Origin: Treponema sp. OMZ 787
GTDB taxonomy: Bacteria; Spirochaetota; Spirochaetia; Treponematales; Treponemataceae
Length of the DNA: 64,000 nucleotides
Assembly (NCBI RefSeq): GCF_024181225.1
Contig: NZ_CP051198.1
Coordinates: 1,054,001-1,118,000 of the forward strand
Direction of reading: 5' to 3'
A program made the position numbers and the translations under genes. Below the pieces are notes generated by a model. That model saw only the letters and a program-made list of their open reading frames with translations. It did no database searches and was not told the origin of the DNA. Numbering within the stretch: position 1 is the stretch's first letter; every line of letters starts with the position of its first letter. Positions 25,225 to 33,066 of the stretch are shown in pieces.

Positions 25225-26073
25225 ATGGTTTCCGTATATAGACAATATGAAAATTCCAACTTCTCGGTATTGACCAATTCGCTTTTGCGCAGGGAATTCC
25301 TTTACGGTTTAAAATTTTTTTCCGTACAAGAGAATTTTATGAGCGAACAAGGAGCGGTATTGCGTATGAGAATTTCTTTGGCCTGTGTCGAAGCCAGAGC
25401 CGTGGTTATCGATGCCTACATTCAAACGGACGGAAACCTTTCATACCTCTTTGTTTTATGCTCATCCATTCTGTCCCCTCAAATTTTTTCTGAAGCCGTA
25501 AAAAACATTCTTCCGAATGCGGTTATAGAGGAATTTTATAAGACCCAAGCCGAAGGTTACTTGGAATCTGCCTCTGAAGAAGACCTTGCAAAAAAGCCTA
25601 TTCCGTTTTTTTCTCCTATAGGGATAAATTCCGAATCAAACCATCTTCTAATTTCACTTTTTATTGAGCATAGGGCTGTCCTTTTGGAGAATAAAAAAGG
25701 AGGTCTTTTGGAAAGAGGTTTAAAACAAAGGTCGAAGAGTCTTTTAAATGAGGCTTCCGAAATAAGGAAATATTCTGCCGTTAATTTTAATGTAAACATT
25801 TTGTTGTTTGAAAAAGAAAATATCATCCTGTCTATTCCGGTTTTTCAGATTAAAAAAATGGATAAGGATGTTTTTCAAAAAAAGTTTATTCAAATTCTTC
25901 CCGAATACGGAGGAAAAAAAATCTATGTAGACGATATTTTTTGCATAAAGAGCATCAATCTTTCAAAGGTAAATTTTACTAAAAGATTGAGGAGGGGAAT
26001 ATATAAAATTATAATCCCTGGTGCTAAGACAATATTGGAATTTAATCTTTTAGTTCCTGCGATGTATGACTGA
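25225..26073 (+). CDS. Unknown soluble protein
   Basis: This 282-residue protein was not recognised. It has no signal peptide or membrane segment, mixed strand/helix content and a basic C-terminal third (KVNFTKRLRRGIYKIIIPGA). The ATG at 25225 lies 8 bases after the GCCGATAA box and has no ribosome binding site. If the FliA-like promoter is real, the gene would belong to the motility regulon (inference). Confidence 0.7.
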   Translation: MVSVYRQYENSNFSVLTNSLLRREFLYGLKFFSVQENFMSEQGAVLRMRISLACVEARAVVIDAYIQTDGNLSYLFVLCSSILSPQIFSEAVKNILPNAVIEEFYKTQAEGYLESASEEDLAKKPIPFFSPIGINSESNHLLISLFIEHRAVLLENKKGGLLERGLKQRSKSLLNEASEIRKYSAVNFNVNILLFEKENIILSIPVFQIKKMDKDVFQKKFIQILPEYGGKKIYVDDIFCIKSINLSKVNFTKRLRRGIYKIIIPGAKTILEFNLLVPAMYD

Positions 26074-26101
26074 GGCTTGAAAATAATAGCAAAAAAGCCT
26101 A

Positions 26102-26130
26102 TAGACAGACCATAAGTTTTTGTGTAAACT
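26102..26130 (+). promoter_or_regulatory. Promoter of the nucleotidyltransferase gene, leaderless geometry
   Basis: TAGACA (26102-26107) and TAAACT (26125-26130) are 17 bases apart. The ATG at 26140 follows after 9 bases with no ribosome binding site. Confidence 0.65.
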
Positions 26131-26139
26131 CGAATCCCT

Positions 26140-27486
26140 ATGCGTTATCCTATTTCACAAAAAATGAGAGAAGTTGCTTCTATTCTATCAAATGCCGGTT
26201 TTTCGGCCTACCTTGTTGGCGGAGCCGTGAGGGATTGGGTTTTAGGAAAGCCGTGCAAGGATTACGATATAGCGACCGATGCCGAACCCAAGGAAGTTCA
26301 GTCCCTTTTCCGAAAGACAATTCCGACGGGGATAGCTCACGGTACAATCACTATTTTGTATAAGGGCGAAAAAATAGAATGTACCACCTTCCGCTGCGAG
26401 GCCGATTATTCTGACGGAAGGCGGCCGGACAGTATCAGCTATGTGCGTTCTATCGAAGAGGATTTAAGCCGCAGGGATTTTACGATGAATGCGATAGCCG
26501 TTTCGTTAAAGGACGGCTCCGTTGTAGATCCCTTTGAGGGTGTAAAGTCGATAAAAGCAAAGATTATTAAAACCGTAGGGGCTCCCCTTGACCGCTTTGG
26601 CGAAGACGGCTTAAGACCCATCAGGGCAATCCGCTTTGCTTCTCAGCTGGGATTTAAAATAGAAGAAGAAACCTTAAAGGCGATTCCTTTAAGTATTGAA
26701 GTGTGCAAAAAAGTTTCGATAGAAAGGTTTCGGGACGAATTCATAAAAATGCTTTTAAGCGGGCATCCTATAATTTCCTTTAAGCTCTTGGAAGAAACAG
26801 GACTTTTACAAGTTTTTTTGCCTGAGCTTGCAGGCTGCCGCGGAGTTGAGCAAAAGGGGATGCACTCCTTTGATGTGCTTGACCACAGTTTTTTAAGCTG
26901 CGATGCCGCTCCGCAAGATAATCTTATTGTGCGTCTGGCTGCCCTCTTCCACGATATAGGAAAGGTAAGCACCAGAAAAATGAACGAGTACGGCGATTAT
27001 ACCTTTTATAAGCACGAGGTAGAATCGGAAAGGCTTACAAAAAAAATAATGCAGCGTTTAAAATTTTCTAATAAGGAAATCGAAGATGTCTGCCATCTTG
27101 TGGGGCTCCATATGTTCCATTATACAGAAGATTGGAGCGATGCTGCCGTCCGCCGCTTTATCGTAAGAGCCGGAACCGAAAATATACCCAACCTCTTCGA
27201 TTTGAGGCAGGCCGACGGTTTCGGGATGACAGGAAGGGCTCCCGATTTGAGCAACTTGGTTTCTTTTAAAAAACGGCTTGAAAAGGTCATAGCCGAAGAA
27301 TCTGCCCTCAGCTTAAAGGACCTGGCTGTAGGCGGCAGGGATTTAATGGAAATCGGAATTGAGGCAGGACCCAAGCTAGGAACAATCTTACAAAAGCTCT
27401 TTGAGGCAGTCCTTGAAGATCCTGCACAAAATACCAAGGCACAGCTTTTAAAAATTGCGGCAGCAATAAACGCAAATTTGAGCTAA
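26140..27486 (+). CDS. cca: CCA tRNA nucleotidyltransferase / poly(A) polymerase family
   Basis: This is a 448-residue class II nucleotidyltransferase with the head signature VGGAVRDWVLGKPCKDYDIA, whose acidic pair binds metal. The RRDFTMNAIAV motif and the neck segment DRFGEDGLRPIRAIRFASQL follow. A C-terminal HD domain is present (AALFHDIGKVST...YKHEVES). These enzymes add CCA to tRNA 3' ends or poly(A) to RNA, and sequence alone does not separate the two. The tRNA-Sec gene in this window does not encode its CCA, so a CCA-adding enzyme is needed. Confidence 0.9.
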   Translation: MRYPISQKMREVASILSNAGFSAYLVGGAVRDWVLGKPCKDYDIATDAEPKEVQSLFRKTIPTGIAHGTITILYKGEKIECTTFRCEADYSDGRRPDSISYVRSIEEDLSRRDFTMNAIAVSLKDGSVVDPFEGVKSIKAKIIKTVGAPLDRFGEDGLRPIRAIRFASQLGFKIEEETLKAIPLSIEVCKKVSIERFRDEFIKMLLSGHPIISFKLLEETGLLQVFLPELAGCRGVEQKGMHSFDVLDHSFLSCDAAPQDNLIVRLAALFHDIGKVSTRKMNEYGDYTFYKHEVESERLTKKIMQRLKFSNKEIEDVCHLVGLHMFHYTEDWSDAAVRRFIVRAGTENIPNLFDLRQADGFGMTGRAPDLSNLVSFKKRLEKVIAEESALSLKDLAVGGRDLMEIGIEAGPKLGTILQKLFEAVLEDPAQNTKAQLLKIAAAINANLS

Positions 27487-27524
27487 ATTATTGATATAAT
27501 ATAAAAAATATGATAGGTTAAGCT

Positions 27525-28457
27525 ATGTTTGTAAAATTAGATGCGGAATTAACCCCTATTGATCCTCGGACCGAAAAAATAACGGGCCCTGTTGCAGGCT
27601 ACATAAAATTTAAGGAACTTATCGAGCTGCAAAGCCTCTTAGATCTAGATCCTCTTTTTATCGAGCAGTGCAGCGATTTTTCACAGCAAAACACCCTCGG
27701 CGTTTGGGAAGACTACAGTTTCGGCGTTATAAACATAGTCGAAATGGAAAATATTTTTAAAGACCGCGATACTATAGGTCTTTATATATCAAAAAATCTT
27801 TTTTTGGCCATAGAAATTATTGACAAGGACTATTCCACACAAAAAGCCTTTGAAGCAGCCTTACAGCAAACTATAGTTAGGGAAAGAAACATTCCTCGTA
27901 TTTTGAACCGCTTTTTTAAGGAGCTTATCAAGTCCCATGCAGGTGTTTATCACCGCTTTAGAAAAAAAATAGCTGAGCTTGAAATGCGGGTTTGGGAGAA
28001 GATTGAAGAAGACAGCCACTTTGAAACAGAGCTTTCGAATATAAACAACGAGCTTTTAACCCTCTTTAGCTATTACGATCAGCTGGAAGATTTTTGCCAA
28101 GAATTGGCTGAAAACGAAAACGAGATTTTTACCGAAGAAGAGCTGACAATTATAAACCTTCTTTCAAAAAGGGTAGAGCGTTACGGAGCAAATATCCGTA
28201 TTTTGAGGGAGTATTCAAATCAGCTGCGGGAGTCCTATCAAGCCCAGCTAGACCTGCACCTAAATAAGATTATGAAAATCTTTACGGTTGTAACTACAAT
28301 CTTTCTTCCCCTCACCCTTGTAGTAGGCTGGTACGGCATGAACTTTACCCATATGCCCGAACTTTCATGGAAATACGGCTATCTTTCTGTAATACTTTTG
28401 AGCGTTGCAATTGTCGTTTTAGGATTAGCCTGGTTTAAGAAGAAAAAACTGATATAA
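27525..28457 (+). CDS. corA: CorA-type magnesium/divalent metal transporter
   Basis: This 310-residue protein has a soluble N-terminal domain, a long helical region (about residues 140-245) and two C-terminal membrane helices. The CorA signature YGMNFTHMPEL (GMN motif) sits between the helices TVVTTIFLPLTLVVGW and YGYLSVILLSVAIVVLGLAW. It would form a homopentameric channel importing Mg2+ or exporting divalent metals. A TATAAT box lies at 27495-27500 without a clear -35. Confidence 0.93.
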   Translation: MFVKLDAELTPIDPRTEKITGPVAGYIKFKELIELQSLLDLDPLFIEQCSDFSQQNTLGVWEDYSFGVINIVEMENIFKDRDTIGLYISKNLFLAIEIIDKDYSTQKAFEAALQQTIVRERNIPRILNRFFKELIKSHAGVYHRFRKKIAELEMRVWEKIEEDSHFETELSNINNELLTLFSYYDQLEDFCQELAENENEIFTEEELTIINLLSKRVERYGANIRILREYSNQLRESYQAQLDLHLNKIMKIFTVVTTIFLPLTLVVGWYGMNFTHMPELSWKYGYLSVILLSVAIVVLGLAWFKKKKLI

Positions 28458-28510
28458 AAATCCTTAGTTGAAGGCTTAAATTACTTATCTTCAACGGCAT
28501 CGGCCTATAA

Positions 28511-28539
28511 TTGACAAGCTATACTGCTTGTGCTAAACT
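28511..28539 (+). promoter_or_regulatory. Strong promoter of the AAA-ATPase-like gene, leaderless geometry
   Basis: Perfect TTGACA (28511-28516), 17 bases, then TAAACT (28534-28539). Tandem ATG codons start 6 and 9 bases after the -10. Confidence 0.75.
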
Positions 28540-28545
28540 TAAGAT

Positions 28546-30156
28546 ATGATGGATTTTAGTAGAAAACTGCCGATAGGCGTACAGAGTTTTAAGGTACTTC
28601 GTAATGATAATTATCTCTATGTTGACAAGACTGAATATGTTTATAAGTTAGCTTCTACAGGACGCGTTTATTTTTTAAGCCGTCCTCGGCGGTTTGGAAA
28701 GAGCCTTTTTCTTTCGACATTAGAAGCCTATTTTTTAGGCCAAAAAGAATTGTTTAAGGGCCTCGCAATCGAAAAACTTGAAGAGGCCGAAAAGGGTAAA
28801 AGAGAAATTTGGCAGGAGTATCCCGTTTTTTACTTGGACTTTAATGTCGGAAAATATGACTGTGTTGAAGCTCTAAATGAAAACCTGCATTTATTTTTAA
28901 AAGAAAAGGAGGCGGAATATAATTTAGAGCCTGAAGAGATGTCCTATGCAAAAAGGTTTTCTGCTTTATTAAAAAGAGCTTATGAAAAAACAGGAAAACA
29001 GGTAGTTGTACTGATAGACGAGTATGATAAGCCTCTTTTATACTCTATGGAAAATCAGCCATTGAATGACGAGTATCGTGCCGTCTTAAAATCCTTTTAC
29101 TCGGTTTTAAAAAGTGCCGACCAATATATACGCCTTGCATTTTTAACGGGTGTGACAAAATTCAGCAAGGTAAGCATATTCAGCGATTTAAACAACTTAA
29201 ACGATATAAGCTTAAAACCCCAATTTTCAGGTATCTGCGGAATTACTCATACGGAGCTGCTAAAAACATTTGAACCCGAAATAAGGAACTTAGCCGAAGC
29301 AAATGAGCTAAGCTATGAGGACTGTATCAAAACCTTACAGCAAAAATATGACGGCTATTGCTTTGTGCCTGAAACGGAAAGAATGTACAATCCATTCAGC
29401 TTACTCAATGTTTTTGACGGAAACAGGTTTGACTATTATTGGTTTGCGACGGGAACTCCCACATTTTTGGTAAATTCTTTAAAGCGGAGCGATTATCACA
29501 TTCCCAACCTTGATGGGAATGTAGAGATGACATCGGCCGGTTTATCCGATTACAGGGCTGAGGCGGGTTCGGAAATACCCGTATTGTTTCAGGCAGGCTA
29601 TTTAACGATAAAGGGCTATGATAAGCTCTTGCAGCTTTACAGGCTCGGCTTCCCGAATGACGAGGTTCGTTACGGCTTTTTGTATAATCTTTTCCCGAAC
29701 TATTGTAATGTGGTTTATGCGGAAGGGCCGTTTTGCATAGCTCAATTTTATCGGGATATAATCGCGGGCCGGGTAGAGGAGTTTATGCAAAGGCTAAAGT
29801 CGATAATGGCAAGCCTCCCCTATGATACCGTAAAAAAAGAAAGTGGTGAAAGCATAGCTTTGAGGGAGCATAATTTTCAGGTCTGCGTATACTTGGTCTT
29901 TGCTCTTTTAGGACAGTTTATCGAGCTTGAAACTCCTGTTTCCAATGGAAGAACGGATGCCGTAATAAAAACGGACTCAAGCATTTACATCTTTGAGTTT
30001 AAACTAAAAGAAGATGCAGCTGCCGCCTTAAAACAAATCAAAGAAAAAAACTATGCCGAAAGATTCAAGGCAGAAAACAAAAAAATCGTGCTAATCGGTG
30101 TCAGCTTTGATGCGGAAGAAAAGACCGTCGGGGAGTGGATTATTGAAGATGTATAG
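28546..30156 (+). CDS. AAA-ATPase-like protein with C-terminal PD-(D/E)XK domain (DUF1703 type)
   Basis: This 536-residue protein starts with the family signature RKLPIGVQSFKVLRNDNYLY then VDKTEYVYKLA. The atypical Walker A is SRPRRFGKSLFLSTL and Walker B is VVVLIDEYDKPLL. The C-terminal 110 residues hold a PD-(D/E)XK-type core: GRTDAVIKTDSSIYIFEFKL, where D and E-x-K fit the metal/catalytic positions. Such proteins are common in Bacteroidetes and treponemes; their function is not established. Two adjacent ATG codons are possible starts (28546, 28549). A paralogue without the nuclease core is at 57422-58687. Confidence 0.9.
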   Translation: MMDFSRKLPIGVQSFKVLRNDNYLYVDKTEYVYKLASTGRVYFLSRPRRFGKSLFLSTLEAYFLGQKELFKGLAIEKLEEAEKGKREIWQEYPVFYLDFNVGKYDCVEALNENLHLFLKEKEAEYNLEPEEMSYAKRFSALLKRAYEKTGKQVVVLIDEYDKPLLYSMENQPLNDEYRAVLKSFYSVLKSADQYIRLAFLTGVTKFSKVSIFSDLNNLNDISLKPQFSGICGITHTELLKTFEPEIRNLAEANELSYEDCIKTLQQKYDGYCFVPETERMYNPFSLLNVFDGNRFDYYWFATGTPTFLVNSLKRSDYHIPNLDGNVEMTSAGLSDYRAEAGSEIPVLFQAGYLTIKGYDKLLQLYRLGFPNDEVRYGFLYNLFPNYCNVVYAEGPFCIAQFYRDIIAGRVEEFMQRLKSIMASLPYDTVKKESGESIALREHNFQVCVYLVFALLGQFIELETPVSNGRTDAVIKTDSSIYIFEFKLKEDAAAALKQIKEKNYAERFKAENKKIVLIGVSFDAEEKTVGEWIIEDV

Positions 30157-30172
30157 CCGAATTTAATCAAAA

Positions 30173-31732
30173 TTATGATCGGTGTAAAATATCCCTAAAA
30201 CAGTCCTTTTCATAAAAATTGTTTTCATCGGAGCTGTGGTCATCATACCAAACTTGAGCATAAAAGGGCGATTTTTGCGCATGCTCGTCAAAATTCCACG
30301 GAGGGCACGCACATTCGGGACACCAGTGTCCGGTTTTTAAAACAAGAAAGGGGCTTGCCCTAAATTTGTGCCCGAAAGCACATTTCCACTCAAGCGGAGT
30401 GTAAAGGTCTCCTTCTTTCATTTCGGTGCTTAAACAATCTCCTCCCCTAAAGCGGGCAGCTTTCCTAACATCGCTTATTCCGAGTCCGCTTTCTTTTTTT
30501 GATTCATCATAGCCGTGATTAAGCAAAAAGGATGAGGCCTTGCTTTCTTCTTTTAATTCACTATAGTCCAGGTTTTCACCCGTTTCGGGATTTTTATTTT
30601 CGCATAAGAGATTATAGTCCTCCCAGGCTTGAGGAATTTTATCAAAGCTCTCTTTTGAGCCGAAAAAAGCCCTTATTCTTCCTTCAAAATTGTGTTTAAT
30701 CCAATAAAGAGGGGCGTTGCTGGTTTTTAAAAGAGGTTCTATGGCAAATTTTCTGATAAGACGTGGAAAGGGTTTTCCCAGTTTAAAATACCAAAACTTT
30801 TTATCTAGCTTTTTAAAAAAGTCTTCAAAACCTTCATATTGAAAATCAAGATAATCGTTTAAAATATGGGAGTCGTAGAACCAGCCGCAGTGAAAGTTTC
30901 GTGCCGCATTCCAATGCGGCTTAAAAACATCCTTTACCGATCTGCCCATGAGCTTAAAGCCTCTATCGAGGGTTTCATAACCTGTCACACGGGCTTCTTT
31001 TCCGTTTCCTATATTGTAAACTCTTTTCCAAAAATCTTCAGGCAGGGTTCCGTCTTCATCTTTTTCGATAAGTTTTTTCAGCATGAGGCCTGAGGTGCGG
31101 GCTGTTGCCCATTCGATTGGAGTGTTCCAGCCTGTATGGAACATGAGGCCGTCATCCATGTTTTTAAGCATGATGTCATCGTATAAAACTCCCGACTGCC
31201 TCAAGGAAACCCAATAGTTTAATCCCGACTCTATTACCTCCCGTTCGGCCATAATCTTTGTAGCCCCGTAAAAGTCAAAGGCTGAAACCAATAGCGGGTC
31301 TCCTGTTCTTATCCATGGGTGTTTAAATGTGCGGTTTCCGTATTGGGCTACCGTTCCTATATGGATAAACTTGACCTTGTTTTTGTAAGGCAGCTTTTTT
31401 ACGGCATTTATCAAATTCAAGGTGCCTAAAAAGTTTGATTTATAGCCCTCGTCAGGATTGTGGTCTATTACGGGAGGAATCATTGCTGCACAGTGTATTA
31501 TATAATCGGCACTTTCGACGGCTCTTTCGCAGTCTGAAAAGATAGATATGTCGCCGAAGATAATTTTTAAGTTTTCACGGTATTTTTTTTGCAAAGATGC
31601 TGCCAATCGGCGGTTTGCTTTTTTTTCGCGTAAGATAATTCTTATATTGTATTTTCCGGTTTCGGCAATTTGTTTTAAGACTTCAGAGCCCATTGAGCCG
31701 GATGCTCCGGTAATTAAGATTGTCTTTTTCAT
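30173..31732 (-). CDS. NAD-dependent epimerase/dehydratase with Cys-rich C-terminal tail
   Basis: This is a 519-residue extended SDR protein. Residues 1-340 contain the Rossmann motif ITGASGSMGSEV (T-G-x-x-G-x-x-G type), the HCAA segment, and the active-site Y-x-x-x-K in DFYGATKIMAERE. The C-terminal third is unusual: a segment WKCAFGHKFRASPFLVLKTG then HWCPECACPPW has the W-x-C-x-x-G-H and W-C-P-x-C pattern of a treble-clef zinc ribbon. The substrate is unknown. The gene runs divergently from ribF; its ATG lies 6 bases after a TACTAT box, so it should be leaderless. Confidence 0.85.
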   Translation of the reverse strand: MKKTILITGASGSMGSEVLKQIAETGKYNIRIILREKKANRRLAASLQKKYRENLKIIFGDISIFSDCERAVESADYIIHCAAMIPPVIDHNPDEGYKSNFLGTLNLINAVKKLPYKNKVKFIHIGTVAQYGNRTFKHPWIRTGDPLLVSAFDFYGATKIMAEREVIESGLNYWVSLRQSGVLYDDIMLKNMDDGLMFHTGWNTPIEWATARTSGLMLKKLIEKDEDGTLPEDFWKRVYNIGNGKEARVTGYETLDRGFKLMGRSVKDVFKPHWNAARNFHCGWFYDSHILNDYLDFQYEGFEDFFKKLDKKFWYFKLGKPFPRLIRKFAIEPLLKTSNAPLYWIKHNFEGRIRAFFGSKESFDKIPQAWEDYNLLCENKNPETGENLDYSELKEESKASSFLLNHGYDESKKESGLGISDVRKAARFRGGDCLSTEMKEGDLYTPLEWKCAFGHKFRASPFLVLKTGHWCPECACPPWNFDEHAQKSPFYAQVWYDDHSSDENNFYEKDCFRDILHRS

Positions 31733-31738
31733 TTGTGT

Positions 31739-31767
31739 ATAGTATAAGACTTTTTTTACTTTTTCAA
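31739..31767 (-). promoter_or_regulatory. Promoter of the SDR-fusion gene, leaderless geometry
   Basis: On the minus strand TTGAAA (31762-31767) and TACTAT (31739-31744) are 17 bases apart, and the ATG follows 6 bases later. Confidence 0.65.
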
Positions 31768-31791
31768 GCCCCCGATATTCTCAACTGCTAC

Positions 31792-31820
31792 TTGAAACAA
31801 AACAAAAAAAAAGATATAAT
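31792..31820 (+). promoter_or_regulatory. Promoter of ribF, very short leader
   Basis: TTGAAA (31792-31797) and TATAAT (31815-31820) are 17 bases apart. The ribF ATG at 31834 follows after 13 bases, giving a leader of about 7 bases, too short for a Shine-Dalgarno interaction. Confidence 0.7.
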
Positions 31821-31833
31821 CCTCTCCGTAGTA

Positions 31834-32679
31834 ATGGATGATTTTAAGATAATTTCGTGGGATGAGCTTGTTGAATCAGGCTCGTGTGTTTTCCCCGAAG
31901 GAAAAGAAACAGCGATTAGTGTCGGAGGCTTTGACGGCCCCCACAAAGGCCATGACGGGCTTCTAAGACGGGTATTGAATTATGCTTCTCAAAATGCCCT
32001 TATTCCGGGGCTTGTTACTTTTTTCCGCTCTCCTGCAGCATCTAAAAATAAGGCTTACGCGGGGGATGTTTCGTCATTGAGGCTTAGATTAAAAAAGTTT
32101 CAGGAATTAGGTTTTCATTTCATTGTACTTATTGACTTTTCCGCAGGATTTGCTAAAATAGAAGGAACTGCGTTCTTTGATATTCTTATAAAGACTATCC
32201 GTATGAAGTATTTGGCTGTAGGCAGCGACTTTTTATGCGGATATCGCCGAGGATTAGGGGCTGCCGATTTAAAGAAAATAGCCCCTCAGAAAGGCTTTTG
32301 CTTTGATTCCATCGATCCCATGAATCACGGCCCCGTTAAGGTTAGCTCAAGTGCTATCAGGGAGGCTGTAGGTTTAGGGGATTTTTCCCTTGCAAAAGAT
32401 CTTTTAGGTTATCCTTTTTTATTTGATTTCGTAAGTTTGCCGTGGGAGGTAAAGGACAAGAATAATATTTTTGCTCCCAAGGCATATATATCGCAGATTC
32501 TTCCGCAAAGCGGGAAGTATAGGGTGTTGGTTAGAAAGGTAGACGGAAAAGAACAAGAAGCTCATTTGTTTGTAAATGCCGACTGTATTCTTTTAAGCTT
32601 TACCGAAGAGGCTGCAAAGGCCTTTGACCTAAAAGACCTAAATAATTTTGACACCATAGAGTTTATTTGTAAGGAGTAA
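31834..32679 (+). CDS. ribF: RibF-type bifunctional riboflavin kinase / FAD synthetase
   Basis: This 281-residue protein begins with the adenylyltransferase domain, including SVGGFDGPHKGHDGLLRRV with the nucleotidyl-transfer H-x-G-H (HKGH). It then shows DFLCGYRRGLGAADLK and VKVSSSAIREAVGLGDF, both typical of FAD synthetases. The C-terminal part corresponding to the riboflavin kinase domain is short and divergent, so kinase activity is uncertain. The start at 31834 is set by the promoter; the longer frame upstream lies in the promoter and the divergent gene. It is followed after 3 bases by rpsO. Confidence 0.85.
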   Translation: MDDFKIISWDELVESGSCVFPEGKETAISVGGFDGPHKGHDGLLRRVLNYASQNALIPGLVTFFRSPAASKNKAYAGDVSSLRLRLKKFQELGFHFIVLIDFSAGFAKIEGTAFFDILIKTIRMKYLAVGSDFLCGYRRGLGAADLKKIAPQKGFCFDSIDPMNHGPVKVSSSAIREAVGLGDFSLAKDLLGYPFLFDFVSLPWEVKDKNNIFAPKAYISQILPQSGKYRVLVRKVDGKEQEAHLFVNADCILLSFTEEAAKAFDLKDLNNFDTIEFICKE

Positions 32680-32682
32680 GTA

Positions 32683-32952
32683 ATGGCAGTTACTAAAGAA
32701 CAAAAAGCATCGATTGTAAAGAAATTCGGTGCAAGCGAAAAAGACACAGGTGATGTAAAGGTGCAAATTGCTTTATTGACCGAAAAAATTAACCAGTTGA
32801 CAAGCCACTGCAAAGTGCATCCGAAAGATGCAAGCAGCCGACGAGGTTTGATCAGCATGGTAGGTCACAGGCGCAGTTTGCTTAAATACTATCGCCGAAC
32901 AGACATTGAAGGTTATAGAACTATTCTTAAAGATCTTAACCTTAGAAAGTAG
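32683..32952 (+). CDS. rpsO: 30S ribosomal protein S15
   Basis: This 89-residue protein has the S15 pattern: [40 protein letters not shown] and [17 protein letters not shown]. It binds 16S rRNA in the central domain. AAGGAG lies just before the ATG, partly inside the end of ribF. A terminator at 32959 separates it from pnp. Confidence 0.98.
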   Translation: MAVTKEQKASIVKKFGASEKDTGDVKVQIALLTEKINQLTSHCKVHPKDASSRRGLISMVGHRRSLLKYYRRTDIEGYRTILKDLNLRK

Positions 32953-32958
32953 TTTGAT

Positions 32959-33003
32959 AAGGTACAAGGGCTGTTTGTCTTATGACTTTTCCTTGTACCT
33001 TTA
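32959..33003 (+). terminator. Terminator/hairpin between rpsO and pnp
   Basis: An 11-base stem AAGGTACAAGG (32959-32969) pairs with CCTTGTACCTT (32991-33001), and a T-rich stretch follows. In other bacteria such a rpsO-pnp hairpin allows partial read-through and RNase processing. Confidence 0.75.
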
Positions 33004-33066
33004 TCTTTATTTATTGAGTTTTAAAATTGATGTAATTTTAAAGAAGAAATTTTGAAAGAGAAGAAG

